DNA of 64,000 nt from Aeromonas diversa CDC 2478-85 (GCF_000819805.1 NZ_CDCE01000033.1:68693-132692); one strand, 5' to 3'. Counted from the first letter of the stretch, positions 15,733 to 24,667 are shown. A program made the numbers and translations. Notes: generated from the letters alone by a model not told the origin.

Positions 15733-17697
15733 ATGGCTTGTTATTCGCTGACTCCCCTGGCCATGGCGGTCGCCATGGCTCTCCCTCTTCACGCGGCCGA
15801 GGTACAGGTGCTGGATCCCATGGTGGTGGTGGCCTCGCGTCCTGCCGATACCCTGATGGTGACCCTGGATCCGAAAAAGCCCGGCTCACCCATGCCGGCG
15901 GCCGACGGGGCCGGTTATCTGAAGAACATCACCGGCATGAGCATGGTGCGCAAGGGAGGGCTCGGCGGTGATCCGGTGCTGCGTGGCATGGGCATGTCCC
16001 GCCTCAACGTACAGGTGGATGGTGGCATGCTGGCGGGTGGCTGCGGCGGGCGCATGGATCCGCCGACGGCTTATCTCTTTCCCCAGTCGTTCGATCGCAT
16101 CCGGGTGCTCAAGGGGCCTCAATCTCTGGAGCATGGCGCAGCCCTGGCCGGTACCGTCCTGTTTGAGCGGGATCAACCCAGGTTCAGTGAGCCGGGTCTG
16201 ATGTTCGATGCCTCGGCACTCTATGGCAGCGCCGGACGGGACGATCAGATGCTCGACGGCACGTTGGGTTCCGAAACGGGCTACCTGCGTACCCAGTTCA
16301 CCCACTCCGATGCCGATGACTATGAAGATGGCCATGGCGAGCGGGTGCGCTCCTTCTACCGCAGGGAGAACGCCATCGCCCAGCTCGGCTGGACGCCCAC
16401 GGAGCAGACCCTGATCGAGCTGACCGCCGAGCGCAGCAACGCCCGCGCCGCCTACGCGGATCGCATGATGGATGGCCCCAAGTTCGATCGCGAGTCGTTC
16501 GGTCTCAAGGCGCGCCAGCTCGAGATCAACGACTGGTGGCGACGCAGCGAGTTGACCCTGTGGGACAACTACATCGATCACATCATGGATAACTTCTCCC
16601 TGCGCCCCAGCAACGGAATGAAGCGCCTCTCCAACCCGGATCGTGAGAATCAGGGGGGGCGCTGGGCCAACGACATCGCCCTGCCAGGAGCCCTGGTGCT
16701 GACGGCGGGTCTCGACACCAACCGGGATCAACACAGGGGGCGCGGCGGGGTCGATTACGACAGCAAGCCGCGCATGCAGACGCTCTCCTTCGATCAGGAT
16801 GGGCGCTTCTTGGAGCTGGGGGGGGAGTGGGGGGCGCACAGCGCCAAGACCGGCTATCGCCGGGATCGGGTACAGACCCATGCCTACGAGCTGGAGCAGG
16901 TGAGCGAAGAGGTGGTCGATCGCCTCGACAGCACCTTTGCCCGCTACGAGTATCGCTTCGGTGCGCCGCTCATGGGCTACCTGGCCTGGGGTCAGGCCGA
17001 GCGGGCCCCCGACTTCTGGGAGCGCAGCCGCGACACCACGCCCTTCAGCCTCAAGCCCGAGCAGAGCCGTCAGTGGGATGCCGGCCTTGCCTGGCGTACC
17101 CGGGATCTGGATGTGACCCTCTCCCTGTTTGCCGCCCGTCTCGACGACTATCTGCTCTACACCGCCCGCCCCGGTAGCAAGCCGGCCATGCGCAACGTGG
17201 ATGCCGAGACCCGGGGTGGTGAGCTGGAGCTGCGCTGGCAGCTGGCGGAGCAGTGGCGCCTCGATAGCGGTGTCGCCTACACCTTCGGCAGCAACCAGAG
17301 CGAGCGGCGGGCCCTGGCCCAGATGCCGCCGCTGGATGGCAAGCTGGCATTGACCTGGCAGCCCGAGGAGCGCTGGAACACCACCCTGGTGGGTCGCGCC
17401 GTGGCGAGTCAGGAGAGGGTCGACGTGGGTGCCGGTAACGTGGCCGGTCAGGATCAGGGCGCGACCCCCGGTTTTGCCACCCTGGGTTGGAGCGCCGCCT
17501 GGCAGGTGACCCCCGAGTGGCAGCTCTCCGGCGGCGTCGACAACCTGTTCGACACCTTCTATTACGAGCACCTCTCCAAGTCGGTGCACGCCAGCCAGGC
17601 CGATATCGGCTACGAGCAGAGCGGGCGGATCCCGGAGCCGGGGCGCACCTTCTGGCTCGGGGTCAGCTACCGTTTCCGCAGCGCCGGGGCGCTGTAG
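15733..17697 (+). CDS. TonB-dependent copper receptor
   Basis: This 654-residue outer-membrane receptor has a signal peptide ending LHAA, a TonB-box-like segment (VLDPMVVVASRP), a plug domain (about 55-150) and a 22-strand-type barrel to the end (final strand FWLGVSYRF). The plug contains the diagnostic segment GGCGGRMDPPTAYLFP found in the OprC/NosA copper-receptor subfamily, and Met-rich stretches (RGMGMSRL). OprC of Pseudomonas binds and imports copper. The PepSY protein at 19460 on the opposite strand and the Met/His-rich pair near 24000 strengthen a copper reading of this region. Confidence 0.87.
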   Translation: MACYSLTPLAMAVAMALPLHAAEVQVLDPMVVVASRPADTLMVTLDPKKPGSPMPAADGAGYLKNITGMSMVRKGGLGGDPVLRGMGMSRLNVQVDGGMLAGGCGGRMDPPTAYLFPQSFDRIRVLKGPQSLEHGAALAGTVLFERDQPRFSEPGLMFDASALYGSAGRDDQMLDGTLGSETGYLRTQFTHSDADDYEDGHGERVRSFYRRENAIAQLGWTPTEQTLIELTAERSNARAAYADRMMDGPKFDRESFGLKARQLEINDWWRRSELTLWDNYIDHIMDNFSLRPSNGMKRLSNPDRENQGGRWANDIALPGALVLTAGLDTNRDQHRGRGGVDYDSKPRMQTLSFDQDGRFLELGGEWGAHSAKTGYRRDRVQTHAYELEQVSEEVVDRLDSTFARYEYRFGAPLMGYLAWGQAERAPDFWERSRDTTPFSLKPEQSRQWDAGLAWRTRDLDVTLSLFAARLDDYLLYTARPGSKPAMRNVDAETRGGELELRWQLAEQWRLDSGVAYTFGSNQSERRALAQMPPLDGKLALTWQPEERWNTTLVGRAVASQERVDVGAGNVAGQDQGATPGFATLGWSAAWQVTPEWQLSGGVDNLFDTFYYEHLSKSVHASQADIGYEQSGRIPEPGRTFWLGVSYRFRSAGAL

Positions 17698-17792
17698 TGC
17701 GGTAACGGTTTCAATCACGGCAAGGGTCCCCTCATTCCCGCTATGATGGGGCCCGATTCGGTTCTTTTTTACTCCACAGCGGGAATATAACA

Positions 17793-19403
17793 ATGAAACA
17801 CGGATGGACTCGCGCCGCGACCCTGGTCGCGGCCACCCTCTGGCTCGCCGCTTGCGGCGGCAGTGGCGGCAGCTCCCCCAACCCTACACCTCCCACCAAC
17901 CCAGAAACCAAACCCGAGCCGGGCTCCCGGGCCTGCTACGGCCAGAGCCAGGCTGCCTGTAACCTGCGCATGTATCAGGTCATGGTCGAATCCTTCGTCG
18001 ACGGCGATGCCAGCCGGGGCTACGGGGTCGGCTATGGCCCCTCCCATCATCAGGGCGATCTGGCCGGCATCCGCCAGAATCTGGACCACATCGCCTCCCT
18101 CGGAATCAACGCCCTCTGGCTCACGCCGGTGTTCGACTCCTGCGCCGGCCAGGGCGGCGACGATCGCCTGGACGCCACCGGCTACTTCGCCTGTGACTAC
18201 TTCAGGGTCGACCCCAACTTCGGCAGCAACGCCGAGCTCAAGGCGCTCATCGACGCGGCCCACGCCAAGGGGATGTACGTCATCCTCGACGGGGTGTTTG
18301 GCCACGTCAACAGGGTTGGGGTGAGCCAGGCCTCCCCCGAGGGGCGCCTGCCGGCCCTCAAGAGCGGTGGCGCCGGCTATCCGGGGCAGCTGGTGGATTA
18401 CAGCCAGCCCCAGAGTCTCGCCTACTTCCAGGAGGTGGCCCGCTACTGGATTGAGCACTATGGCATCGATGGTTGGCGCCTCGATCAGGCCTATCAGCTC
18501 GATCTCGACAGCTGGCGCGCCATCCGCAAGACGGTCGAAGCCGCCAGCGCCGCTCGCAAGGCCAAGGGGGAACAATGGGGTACCCTGGGTTATCTGGTGG
18601 GTGAGGTGTGGGACGGTGCCGAGGCCATCAGTCGTACCACCTATGGTCCGGCCGACGCGCCGGCCCTGCCGTCTGCCTTCGACTTTCCCCTGCGCTATGG
18701 TCTGATGCAGGCGCTGGCGGTGGAGGAGTCGGGCAAGGGGGGGCAGGGGGCTGCCGTGCTCGACGCCAGTTGGAACAAGGTGGAGAACTACCCGTCCCAC
18801 GCCATGCCCAACCTGATGCTGGGTAACCACGACCTGGTGCGTTTTGGCGATCTGCTGCAACGCGGTGGTTTCTCTGCCGAGAGCTACTGGCAGCGCCACA
18901 AGGCGGCCTTCAGCTTCCTCGCCGCCCGCTCCGGCCCTATCACCCTCTACTACGGAGAGGAGTGGGGTGACGAGGTGCCGGGCTTTGCCGCCAAGGTGTC
19001 GGGCGAGTGCGCCGGTCAGGGACTGTGTGACGACCACGTCTCGCGCAGCAGCGGCAAGGTGCCGGCTACCTTCACGCCGGACGCCGACCAGCGCGATCTC
19101 AAGGCTTATCTCGGCAAGCTGATGGCGCTGCGGGCCGCCCATCCGGCCCTCTATCGCGGCGAGCGCAGCAAGCTGGTGGCCGAGGGGAGCCTCTACGGCG
19201 ACATCAAATCGGCGGACGGGGAGCAGATCGTTTACCTGCTCAACGTCTCCACCGCCCCCCTGAGCTACACCCTGCCGGCCGGCAAGCTGGGCAGCGCCGG
19301 CAGCCTGGAAGATCTGCTGACCGACGAGAAGATCCTGCTCGGCGGCAGCAGCCAGGCCATCGAGGTGGCGCCCCTCACCGGCCGCTTCCTGTTGGCGCGA
19401 TAG
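17793..19403 (+). CDS. GH13 alpha-amylase family lipoprotein
   Basis: This 536-residue protein has a lipobox WLAAC (Cys21), then a Gly/Ser/Pro linker and a GH13 TIM barrel. The catalytic regions are DGVFGHV (region I, D166), GWRLDQAYQ with nucleophile D231, GEVWDG with acid/base E271, and LGNHDLVRF with H346-D347. It should act on alpha-glucans at the outer-membrane surface or in the periplasm. The C-terminal beta domain is about 460-536. Its 5' leader shares the 12-mer ACAGCGGGAATA (17776-17787) with the pullulanase gene at 51510. Substrate preference (starch, maltodextrin or other alpha-glucan) cannot be fixed from sequence. Confidence 0.86.
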   Translation: MKHGWTRAATLVAATLWLAACGGSGGSSPNPTPPTNPETKPEPGSRACYGQSQAACNLRMYQVMVESFVDGDASRGYGVGYGPSHHQGDLAGIRQNLDHIASLGINALWLTPVFDSCAGQGGDDRLDATGYFACDYFRVDPNFGSNAELKALIDAAHAKGMYVILDGVFGHVNRVGVSQASPEGRLPALKSGGAGYPGQLVDYSQPQSLAYFQEVARYWIEHYGIDGWRLDQAYQLDLDSWRAIRKTVEAASAARKAKGEQWGTLGYLVGEVWDGAEAISRTTYGPADAPALPSAFDFPLRYGLMQALAVEESGKGGQGAAVLDASWNKVENYPSHAMPNLMLGNHDLVRFGDLLQRGGFSAESYWQRHKAAFSFLAARSGPITLYYGEEWGDEVPGFAAKVSGECAGQGLCDDHVSRSSGKVPATFTPDADQRDLKAYLGKLMALRAAHPALYRGERSKLVAEGSLYGDIKSADGEQIVYLLNVSTAPLSYTLPAGKLGSAGSLEDLLTDEKILLGGSSQAIEVAPLTGRFLLAR

Positions 19404-19422
19404 TCGTTTCCCTGCGTGAAAC

Positions 19423-19448
19423 AGTGAGGCCCCTTTCGGGGCCTCACT
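19423..19448. terminator. Terminator hairpin between convergent genes
   Basis: An 11-bp perfect stem AGTGAGGCCCC / GGGGCCTCACT with loop TTTC. The T run is weak on both sides. Confidence 0.6.
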
Positions 19449-19459
19449 CGTTGTGGGTG

Positions 19460-20827
19460 TCAGGCGTGCGCCTGTGCCCGGCGGCCTAGCCGAAGCCAGA
19501 GGGTGTCGAGCAGCCAGATGGCGAGCAGTGACGCCCCCAGCAGGGGGAAGGCCAGTCCCAGTGCCAGCAGCAACAGGGCGGCACCGCGCCAGCCGGGCAG
19601 CGCCGCAGGCAGGGGTGGCACCCCGAGGCGCCCGGCCGGGCGGCGGCGCCACCAGATCCACAGGCCCGAGAGGCAGGAGCCGAGAACCATGAGGCAGAGC
19701 AGCAGCATCACCAGCTGGTGCGGCAGGCCGTACATCTTGCCCATGTGCAGCATGACCGAGGTCTCTACCGTCTTGGCGACCGGGCCATAGTCCTGCCAGC
19801 GCACGTCGGTGAGCACCCGGCCGCTGTATTGATCGATGTGCAGGGTGGCGTCGTTGCGCGGGTCGTCGGCAAACAGGCCTATGGTGAAGACGCCGCGCTC
19901 CCCCTTGGGCAGGCTGATGCTGTAGCCCGGTGCAACGGCGCGCGCGCGGGCGATGTCGACCACCTGCTGCAGCGAGATGCGACCGGCCACCGGGGTCATG
20001 TCGTGGTCGCCACCGCCATGGTGGGCGGCGTGGGAGCTTGGCATCGGCAGCGTCTCGGCTCCCCAGGCGACGGTCTGGGCATTCGCCTGGTTGAGGCTGC
20101 GGGTGAGAGGGTTGGAGCTCGGCACCTCGTTCCACATGGCGGCCGGGAAGCGGTTCCACAGATCGGCGAAGCGTTCACCCCAGATGCCGGTCCAGGTCAT
20201 GCCGCTCAAGGCGAAGAAGAGCAGGCCGGCGGCGCCCCAGAAGCCGAGCACGGCGTGCAGGTCGCGCCACCAGAGGCGGCCGCGGCGCTCCCGACGCGGC
20301 ACCAGGATCCCCTGCATGCCCACCTTCTCCCTTGGCCACCACAGATAGAGGCCGGAGCAGAGCAGCACTAGGGTCCAGCCGGCGGCCAGCTCGATCACCG
20401 CGTCACCGGCCTGGCCCAGCATCAGCTCGGCGTGCAAGGCGCGGGCGATCGCCTGCAGGTTGTTGTGGTTGTCGAGGGCCCCCAGCACGGCGCCGCTGGC
20501 CGGGTTGACGAAGAGGGTCCACTCCTGCTCCCCGTCGCGAAGCACAAACTGGGCGCTGCGATCCGGCGCCGCTGGCGGCAGGTACTTGGTGAGGGCGGCG
20601 TGGGGCATCTCGGCCTGGGCCATGATGGCCATGGGATCGGCGGCCATGGGGTGCTCGACCGGGGCCACCATGAGCAGATCCGGGTACATGAGATCGTCGA
20701 GCTGGGGCTTGAACAGATAGATGATGCCGGTCACCGAGAGCAGGATCAGCAGGGGGGCGACAAACAGGCCGGCGAAGAAGTGCCAGCGCCAGGCGCGCTG
20801 GTAGAAGGCAATGTCCCTGTTGTGCAC
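19460..20827 (-). CDS. PepSY-associated TM protein (iron/copper-region reductase-like)
   Basis: The protein has 455 residues. The GTG at 20827, preceded by TTGGAG, is a better start than the TTG four codons upstream. There are four or five membrane helices (first at about 18-40, then near 147-165, 195-215, 370-395 and 420-440) and a large periplasmic PepSY region. The loop SSHAAHHGGGDHD is His-rich and may bind metal. Such PepSY_TM proteins occur beside TonB-dependent siderophore or copper receptors and are thought to aid metal reduction or release. It is convergent with the amylase and 1.7 kb from the copper receptor. Confidence 0.8.
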   Translation of the reverse strand: MHNRDIAFYQRAWRWHFFAGLFVAPLLILLSVTGIIYLFKPQLDDLMYPDLLMVAPVEHPMAADPMAIMAQAEMPHAALTKYLPPAAPDRSAQFVLRDGEQEWTLFVNPASGAVLGALDNHNNLQAIARALHAELMLGQAGDAVIELAAGWTLVLLCSGLYLWWPREKVGMQGILVPRRERRGRLWWRDLHAVLGFWGAAGLLFFALSGMTWTGIWGERFADLWNRFPAAMWNEVPSSNPLTRSLNQANAQTVAWGAETLPMPSSHAAHHGGGDHDMTPVAGRISLQQVVDIARARAVAPGYSISLPKGERGVFTIGLFADDPRNDATLHIDQYSGRVLTDVRWQDYGPVAKTVETSVMLHMGKMYGLPHQLVMLLLCLMVLGSCLSGLWIWWRRRPAGRLGVPPLPAALPGWRGAALLLLALGLAFPLLGASLLAIWLLDTLWLRLGRRAQAHA

Positions 20828-20968
20828 ATTGGGCTCCAAAGGTGTCGGTTAGGGGAAGGTTGGGGCGCTATCATACTGACAGCCTGAGCGTAACGCCAAG
20901 GCAACATGCTGGTGACAAGGGGTCGACAACTGGTAAGGTATTCATTACCTTAGAGAAATGGGTTAAAA

Positions 20969-21379
20969 ATGCGATCTTCTATGCAGCCACATGGTCATTT
21001 CTCCATGACCCGACAGGGTCAGCTGGTCATCTGCCGGCCCAGCGGCCCCTTCAATTTAAGAGGGGCGATCGCCTATGAGCAGCCCTTCTTCGAGCAAGTC
21101 GCCCCTCTGGCGGGGACCCACTGGGCCATCGTCGAGGTGGCCACCGAGTTCGAAGCCGCCGGCCCCGAGGTGATCGCCCGCTTCCGGCGCCAGTTTGCCT
21201 GGTGTGCCGAGCAAGGGTGCCGTTACATGGCTGTGGTGCTGGAGGGCGGCTTCAAGCGCTACATGGCCGATCAGATCTTCAGTCAGTTGCCCTTCGAGGC
21301 CTTGTGCTACTTCGGCGATGAAGAAGAGGCGATCGCCTGGGCGCGGGCCCAGTTATGCCCCCTCACAACGGCAGGGTGA
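20969..21379 (+). CDS. STAS-like (SpoIIAA-like) protein
   Basis: This 136-residue protein has an alternating beta/alpha pattern: GQLVICRPSGPFNLRGAIAY, WAIVEVATEF, RYMAVVLEGGF and a final ICYF-like strand. This fits the SpoIIAA-like STAS fold seen in many proteobacterial stand-alone proteins. These probably act in protein-protein signalling; no partner is identifiable. Its 3' end overlaps the convergent histidine kinase gene by 17 bases. The start at 20969 or at the Met five codons in is uncertain. Confidence 0.62.
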   Translation: MRSSMQPHGHFSMTRQGQLVICRPSGPFNLRGAIAYEQPFFEQVAPLAGTHWAIVEVATEFEAAGPEVIARFRRQFAWCAEQGCRYMAVVLEGGFKRYMADQIFSQLPFEALCYFGDEEEAIAWARAQLCPLTTAG

Positions 21380-22730
21380 CGCGCGCCTCCAGACCCCCTT
21401 GCGGACGGTTATGCAGGGTCAGCTCGCCCCCGTGCTGATGGATCAGGGTGCGGGCGATGGCCAGCCCCAGCCCCACGCTGCCGCTCTCGGTGTTGCGCGC
21501 CTCGTCGAGGCGCACGAAAGGCTTGAACACCTCTTCGATCTGCTGCTCCTCGATACCCGGCCCATCGTCACTGACACAGATGAGGATCTGCCCCTTCTCC
21601 CGCTCCAGAGTGACCTCGGCGCTGCCCGCATACTTGATGGCGTTGCCGATGAGATTTTGCAGCACCCGACGCAGGGAGCCGGGTCGGCAGGGATAGACCA
21701 GCTTGCCGCTTGCGTGGCACAAGACCTGCTCCCCCATGTCGCCGTAGTCGTCGCACAGGCTCTCGATGAGGCTCACCAGATCCAGCTCCCGGGTCGGTTC
21801 CTGTAGCCCCTCCTCGCGGGCGAAGCTCAAGGTGGCGGCCAGCATCTGCTCCATCTGTTGCAGGGTCTGCTGAATGCGCTCCTTATCCTCCCCTTCGGGC
21901 AGGAATTCGCTGCGCAGCCGCAGGCTGGTGATGGGGGTGCGCAGATCGTGGGAGATGGCCGCCAGCATGCGAGTTCTGTCCTGCACGAAACGGTTGAGCC
22001 GGGTCTGCATCCGGTTAAACGCCACTATGCTGCCACGGACCTCGACCGGCCCGCTCTCGGGCAGTGGGTCAATGTCCTCACCACGCCCGAGCCGCTCGGC
22101 ACTGGCCGCCAGCTGTTTGAGGGGGCGGGTGGCGCGGCGCAGCAACCAGACCATGAGGCCGATCACCAGGGTGGCGACCAACAGCAGGTTGAGGGTGGTG
22201 CGCAGGGACCAGCCGGTGCCCTCGCTGTCGATGAGGGAGCTGAAATGGAGCCAATGACCGTTGCCGAGCTCGATGGAGCCGTAGAGACGCATGTCCATCG
22301 GCAATCGGCTCGGCCGCTCTCCCATCATGCGGGCGTGGTGACGCCAGGCCCGGCTGCGTTGTGACTCCTCCTTGAGCTCGGCACTGATCTCGATACGCAG
22401 CTGAGCGGGGTAGTCGAGCCGGCTGCGCAGCAACTGCTCGAAGGCGGGGCTGCGGGTGTCGGGCAGCAGGGGCTCGGGAGAGAGGCGCAGCAGCAGGGTC
22501 TCGCTGCGGCTCGCCTTGAGGATCTCGCCATAGAGCTCGGGGGGAGAGAGGGTGAGCAGGCGTACCACGGAGGAGATCCGCTGCATGGCGTTGCGGCTGT
22601 TGACGAAGCCGAGCGCCTCCTCCCGATCCGAGCGGTAGATCTGTACCGAGAGCAGTTGGATCAGCAGCAGGCCGCTCAGGGCGACCAGGATGATCTGGCC
22701 TGCCAGGCTGCTCGGCCACAGCTTACGCAT
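21363..22730 (-). CDS. Sensor histidine kinase (EnvZ-type)
   Basis: This 455-residue inner-membrane kinase has TM1 at about 11-30, a periplasmic sensor of about 145 residues (31-175), TM2 at about 178-198, HAMP at 199-250, the H-box LAAISHDLRTPITSLRLR with H261, and a HATPase domain (N-box VLQNLIGNAIKYA, SDDGPGIEEQQ, then GSVGLGLAIAR). The sensor has His-Met clusters (HHARMM at 131-136, MDMR at 145-148) that could suit metal sensing; that is inference. It overlaps the upstream response-regulator gene by 8 bases and is certainly co-transcribed with it. Confidence 0.9.
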   Translation of the reverse strand: MRKLWPSSLAGQIILVALSGLLLIQLLSVQIYRSDREEALGFVNSRNAMQRISSVVRLLTLSPPELYGEILKASRSETLLLRLSPEPLLPDTRSPAFEQLLRSRLDYPAQLRIEISAELKEESQRSRAWRHHARMMGERPSRLPMDMRLYGSIELGNGHWLHFSSLIDSEGTGWSLRTTLNLLLVATLVIGLMVWLLRRATRPLKQLAASAERLGRGEDIDPLPESGPVEVRGSIVAFNRMQTRLNRFVQDRTRMLAAISHDLRTPITSLRLRSEFLPEGEDKERIQQTLQQMEQMLAATLSFAREEGLQEPTRELDLVSLIESLCDDYGDMGEQVLCHASGKLVYPCRPGSLRRVLQNLIGNAIKYAGSAEVTLEREKGQILICVSDDGPGIEEQQIEEVFKPFVRLDEARNTESGSVGLGLAIARTLIHQHGGELTLHNRPQGGLEARVTLPL

Positions 22731-23445
22731 CCTTCACCTCGGCCGAGAAGAGGTAGCCTCCCCCCCAGATGGTCTTGATGAGTTCGGGGCTCTTGGGATC
22801 GCGCTCGAGCTTGCGGCGCAGACGGCTGACCAGGGTGTCGATGGCCCGATCGAAGGCCTGTGCCTCGCGACCGCGCGCCAGGTCGAGCAACTGATCCCGG
22901 CTCAGCACCCGTTGGGGGCGTTCCAGAAAAACCTTGAGCAGATCGAACTCGGCGGTGGAGAGGCTGTGGGCCACCCCGGTCTCGTCGATCAGCTCGCGTC
23001 GGTTGAGATCGAGGCGCCAGCGGTCGAAGCTGAGTTCATCGGGCAGCTCGCTCACCCCGCGGGCCGGCTCGGCGTGAGTGCGCCGCATCACCGCCTTGAT
23101 GCGGGCCAGCAGCTCGCGCGGGTTGAACGGCTTGGCCAGGTAGTCGTCGGCCCCCATCTCGAGACCGACGATGCGATCCGTCTCTTCACCCATGGCGGTG
23201 AGCATGATAACGGGGACGTTGGACTTGACCCTCAGCTCGCGACACAGGGTTAATCCATCCTCCCCCGGCATCATCAGATCGAGTACGATGAGATCAATCT
23301 CCCGCTCCTCCAGTTGTCGTTTCATCTCCCGTCCATCCCGGGCGCAGGTGACACGAAAACCGTGCTGCTCAAGGAAGCGTTTGAGCAGATCGCGGATCTC
23401 GCCGTGGTCATCGACCACCAGAATATGGGGGGTATCCTGTTTCAT
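22723..23445 (-). CDS. OmpR-family response regulator
   Basis: This 240-residue protein has a receiver domain with acidic pocket VVDDHGE, phosphoacceptor D56 (VLDLMMPGEDG), conserved T (MLTAMG) and K (LAKPFNP), and a C-terminal winged helix (about 140-235, ending TIWGGGYLF). Its start faces the two small Met/His-rich periplasmic genes, whose promoters carry a common repeat. Direct control of those genes by this regulator is the simplest hypothesis. Confidence 0.9.
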   Translation of the reverse strand: MKQDTPHILVVDDHGEIRDLLKRFLEQHGFRVTCARDGREMKRQLEEREIDLIVLDLMMPGEDGLTLCRELRVKSNVPVIMLTAMGEETDRIVGLEMGADDYLAKPFNPRELLARIKAVMRRTHAEPARGVSELPDELSFDRWRLDLNRRELIDETGVAHSLSTAEFDLLKVFLERPQRVLSRDQLLDLARGREAQAFDRAIDTLVSRLRRKLERDPKSPELIKTIWGGGYLFSAEVKDA

Positions 23446-23529
23446 GGCTGCCTCTCTTGCTGTGCTGGGGCGAGTATACGGAAAAGAGGGGCCCGGTTTG
23501 TGTCAAAGTGTGGCAAAGGGGCGCCGGCG

Positions 23530-23548
23530 CACACTCTGCTACAAAAAA
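23530..23548 (+). promoter_or_regulatory. Direct repeat copy 1, candidate promoter/operator
   Basis: CACACTCTGCTACAAAAAA lies 63 bases before the ATG of the first Met/His-rich gene. The same 19 bases recur at 24005-24023 upstream of its paralogue. TGCTACAAA within it resembles an extended -10 element. It is also close to the response-regulator gene start on the other strand. Confidence 0.5.
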
Positions 23549-23610
23549 GGGGTCCGAGCGTGAGAATCCAGCGGGGCACGCCCCGTCGTGGCGCCCAAAG
23601 GAGATGCACC

Positions 23611-23943
23611 ATGAAGAATCTGCAACGGCTCTTGCTCGTCTCGGCTCTCGCTACCCCCTTCGCCCTCTGGGCTGCCGATCCCCCAGCCATGCCCTATCCC
23701 GACTGCCCTGTGTGGGGGTCAGGCATGGGCATGCAAGGGGGCATGGGCATGCAGGGAGGAAAACACATGCAGCGTATGCAACAGATGACCCCGGAGCAGA
23801 TGGAGGCGGCCCTGCAGCAGCGCTATCAGAGCCTGGAGGATCCCGCGCAGCAGCGCCGTTTCTTGCAGGACCTCACCGAGCGGGCCGAGTGGATGACACG
23901 CCATGCCCAGGCGATCCAGCAGTTTGTCTCACAGCATCAATAA
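23611..23943 (+). CDS. Small Met/Gln-rich periplasmic protein, paralogue 1
   Basis: The protein has 110 residues, with AAAGGAG before the ATG. A signal peptide (ending LWAAD) is followed by a Met/Gly segment with repeated MGMQGG and KHMQRMQQM (about 38-58), then a helical domain beginning MTPEQMEAALQQRYQSLEDP. The helical part aligns with the protein at 24119, so the two are paralogues. Met-rich motifs are typical of Cu(I)-binding periplasmic proteins. A copper or envelope-stress role under the divergent two-component system is inferred. It is not a clear CpxP/Spy match. Confidence 0.7.
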   Translation: MKNLQRLLLVSALATPFALWAADPPAMPYPDCPVWGSGMGMQGGMGMQGGKHMQRMQQMTPEQMEAALQQRYQSLEDPAQQRRFLQDLTERAEWMTRHAQAIQQFVSQHQ

Positions 23944-23957
23944 CCTTGGTCGGGGAT

Positions 23958-23979
23958 AAGAGGGCCTGCGGGCCCTCTT
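23958..23979 (+). terminator. Terminator-like hairpin between the paralogues
   Basis: A 9-bp stem AAGAGGGCC / GGCCCTCTT with a 4-base loop. The following sequence CTGCATT has no real T run. Confidence 0.55.
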
Positions 23980-24004
23980 CTGCATTGAGTCCCATCCCCG
24001 GTGC

Positions 24005-24023
24005 CACACTCTGCTACAAAAAA
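24005..24023 (+). promoter_or_regulatory. Direct repeat copy 2, candidate promoter/operator
   Basis: This is identical over 19 bases to 23530-23548 and lies 96 bases before the second paralogue. Its presence after a terminator hairpin indicates a separate promoter for that gene. Confidence 0.5.
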
Positions 24024-24118
24024 GAGGGCCGCTGGCACACTTGAGACACGTCGCGGGACTGTAATGGAGTCAGGCAAGGGCAAACCTTGCACTCATTGAC
24101 CCAAGAAGGAGAAGCCTT

Positions 24119-24469
24119 ATGAAACGCCTGACCAAGACCCTGCTTGCGACCACCCTGATCCTCGGTCTGCCCCTCGGCGCCTGGGCCGCCAGCGAGGCCG
24201 TCGCCACCCAGCCGGCTCCGGCAGCCACCGCTCCCTGCCCCATGGGCGGCCCCATGATGGATGGCCAGCACCACGGCAAGCGCCAAGACAAGATGATGCG
24301 GCTGCAAAACATGACCCCCGAGCAGATCCAGGCTCATCTGCAGCAGCGTTACGACCGCATCGAAGATCCGGCCAAGAAGGCCGAGTTCATCAAGAACCTG
24401 GCCACTCGTGCCGACGGCATGGTGAAGCACGCCGAGGTGATGAAGGCGTTCGCCGACGCCAATCAGTGA
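24119..24469 (+). CDS. Small Met/His-rich periplasmic protein, paralogue 2
   Basis: This 116-residue protein has a signal peptide ending GAWAAS, a CPMGGPMMDGQHHGKRQDKM segment rich in Met and His (about 40-59) with one Cys, and the same helical C-terminal domain as its neighbour (MTPEQIQAHLQQRYDRIEDP). AGAAGGAG precedes the start. The Cys/Met/His cluster is a plausible metal site; copper is suggested by the nearby OprC-like receptor. It ends at a strong terminator. Confidence 0.72.
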   Translation: MKRLTKTLLATTLILGLPLGAWAASEAVATQPAPAATAPCPMGGPMMDGQHHGKRQDKMMRLQNMTPEQIQAHLQQRYDRIEDPAKKAEFIKNLATRADGMVKHAEVMKAFADANQ

Positions 24470-24490
24470 GTCTTTCGGCACCGTGCAGAG

Positions 24491-24515
24491 AGGAGGTCAT
24501 CAGACCTCCTTTTTT
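24491..24515 (+). terminator. Terminator after paralogue 2
   Basis: An 8-bp stem AGGAGGTC / GACCTCCT with loop ATCA is followed by TTTTT. Confidence 0.88.
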
Positions 24516-24667
24516 GTATTACGAAAACAAAATGTCTATTTCATATGCATTTACCGCATATGTGAGTGCAAACACTCAAATCTTGTTCATAAGTACACAT
24601 AATTTTCCTGCACTAGATGTGAGCGCCGCTGGCGCCAGAGCAGCAAGATCGGCAGGGAGAGTGTCTT

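Noticed and set aside
17769-20159. Long minus-strand frame across the amylase
   Set aside because: It crosses a terminator and the amylase coding region, has low-complexity antisense composition and no domain; the GH13 gene on the plus strand is certain.
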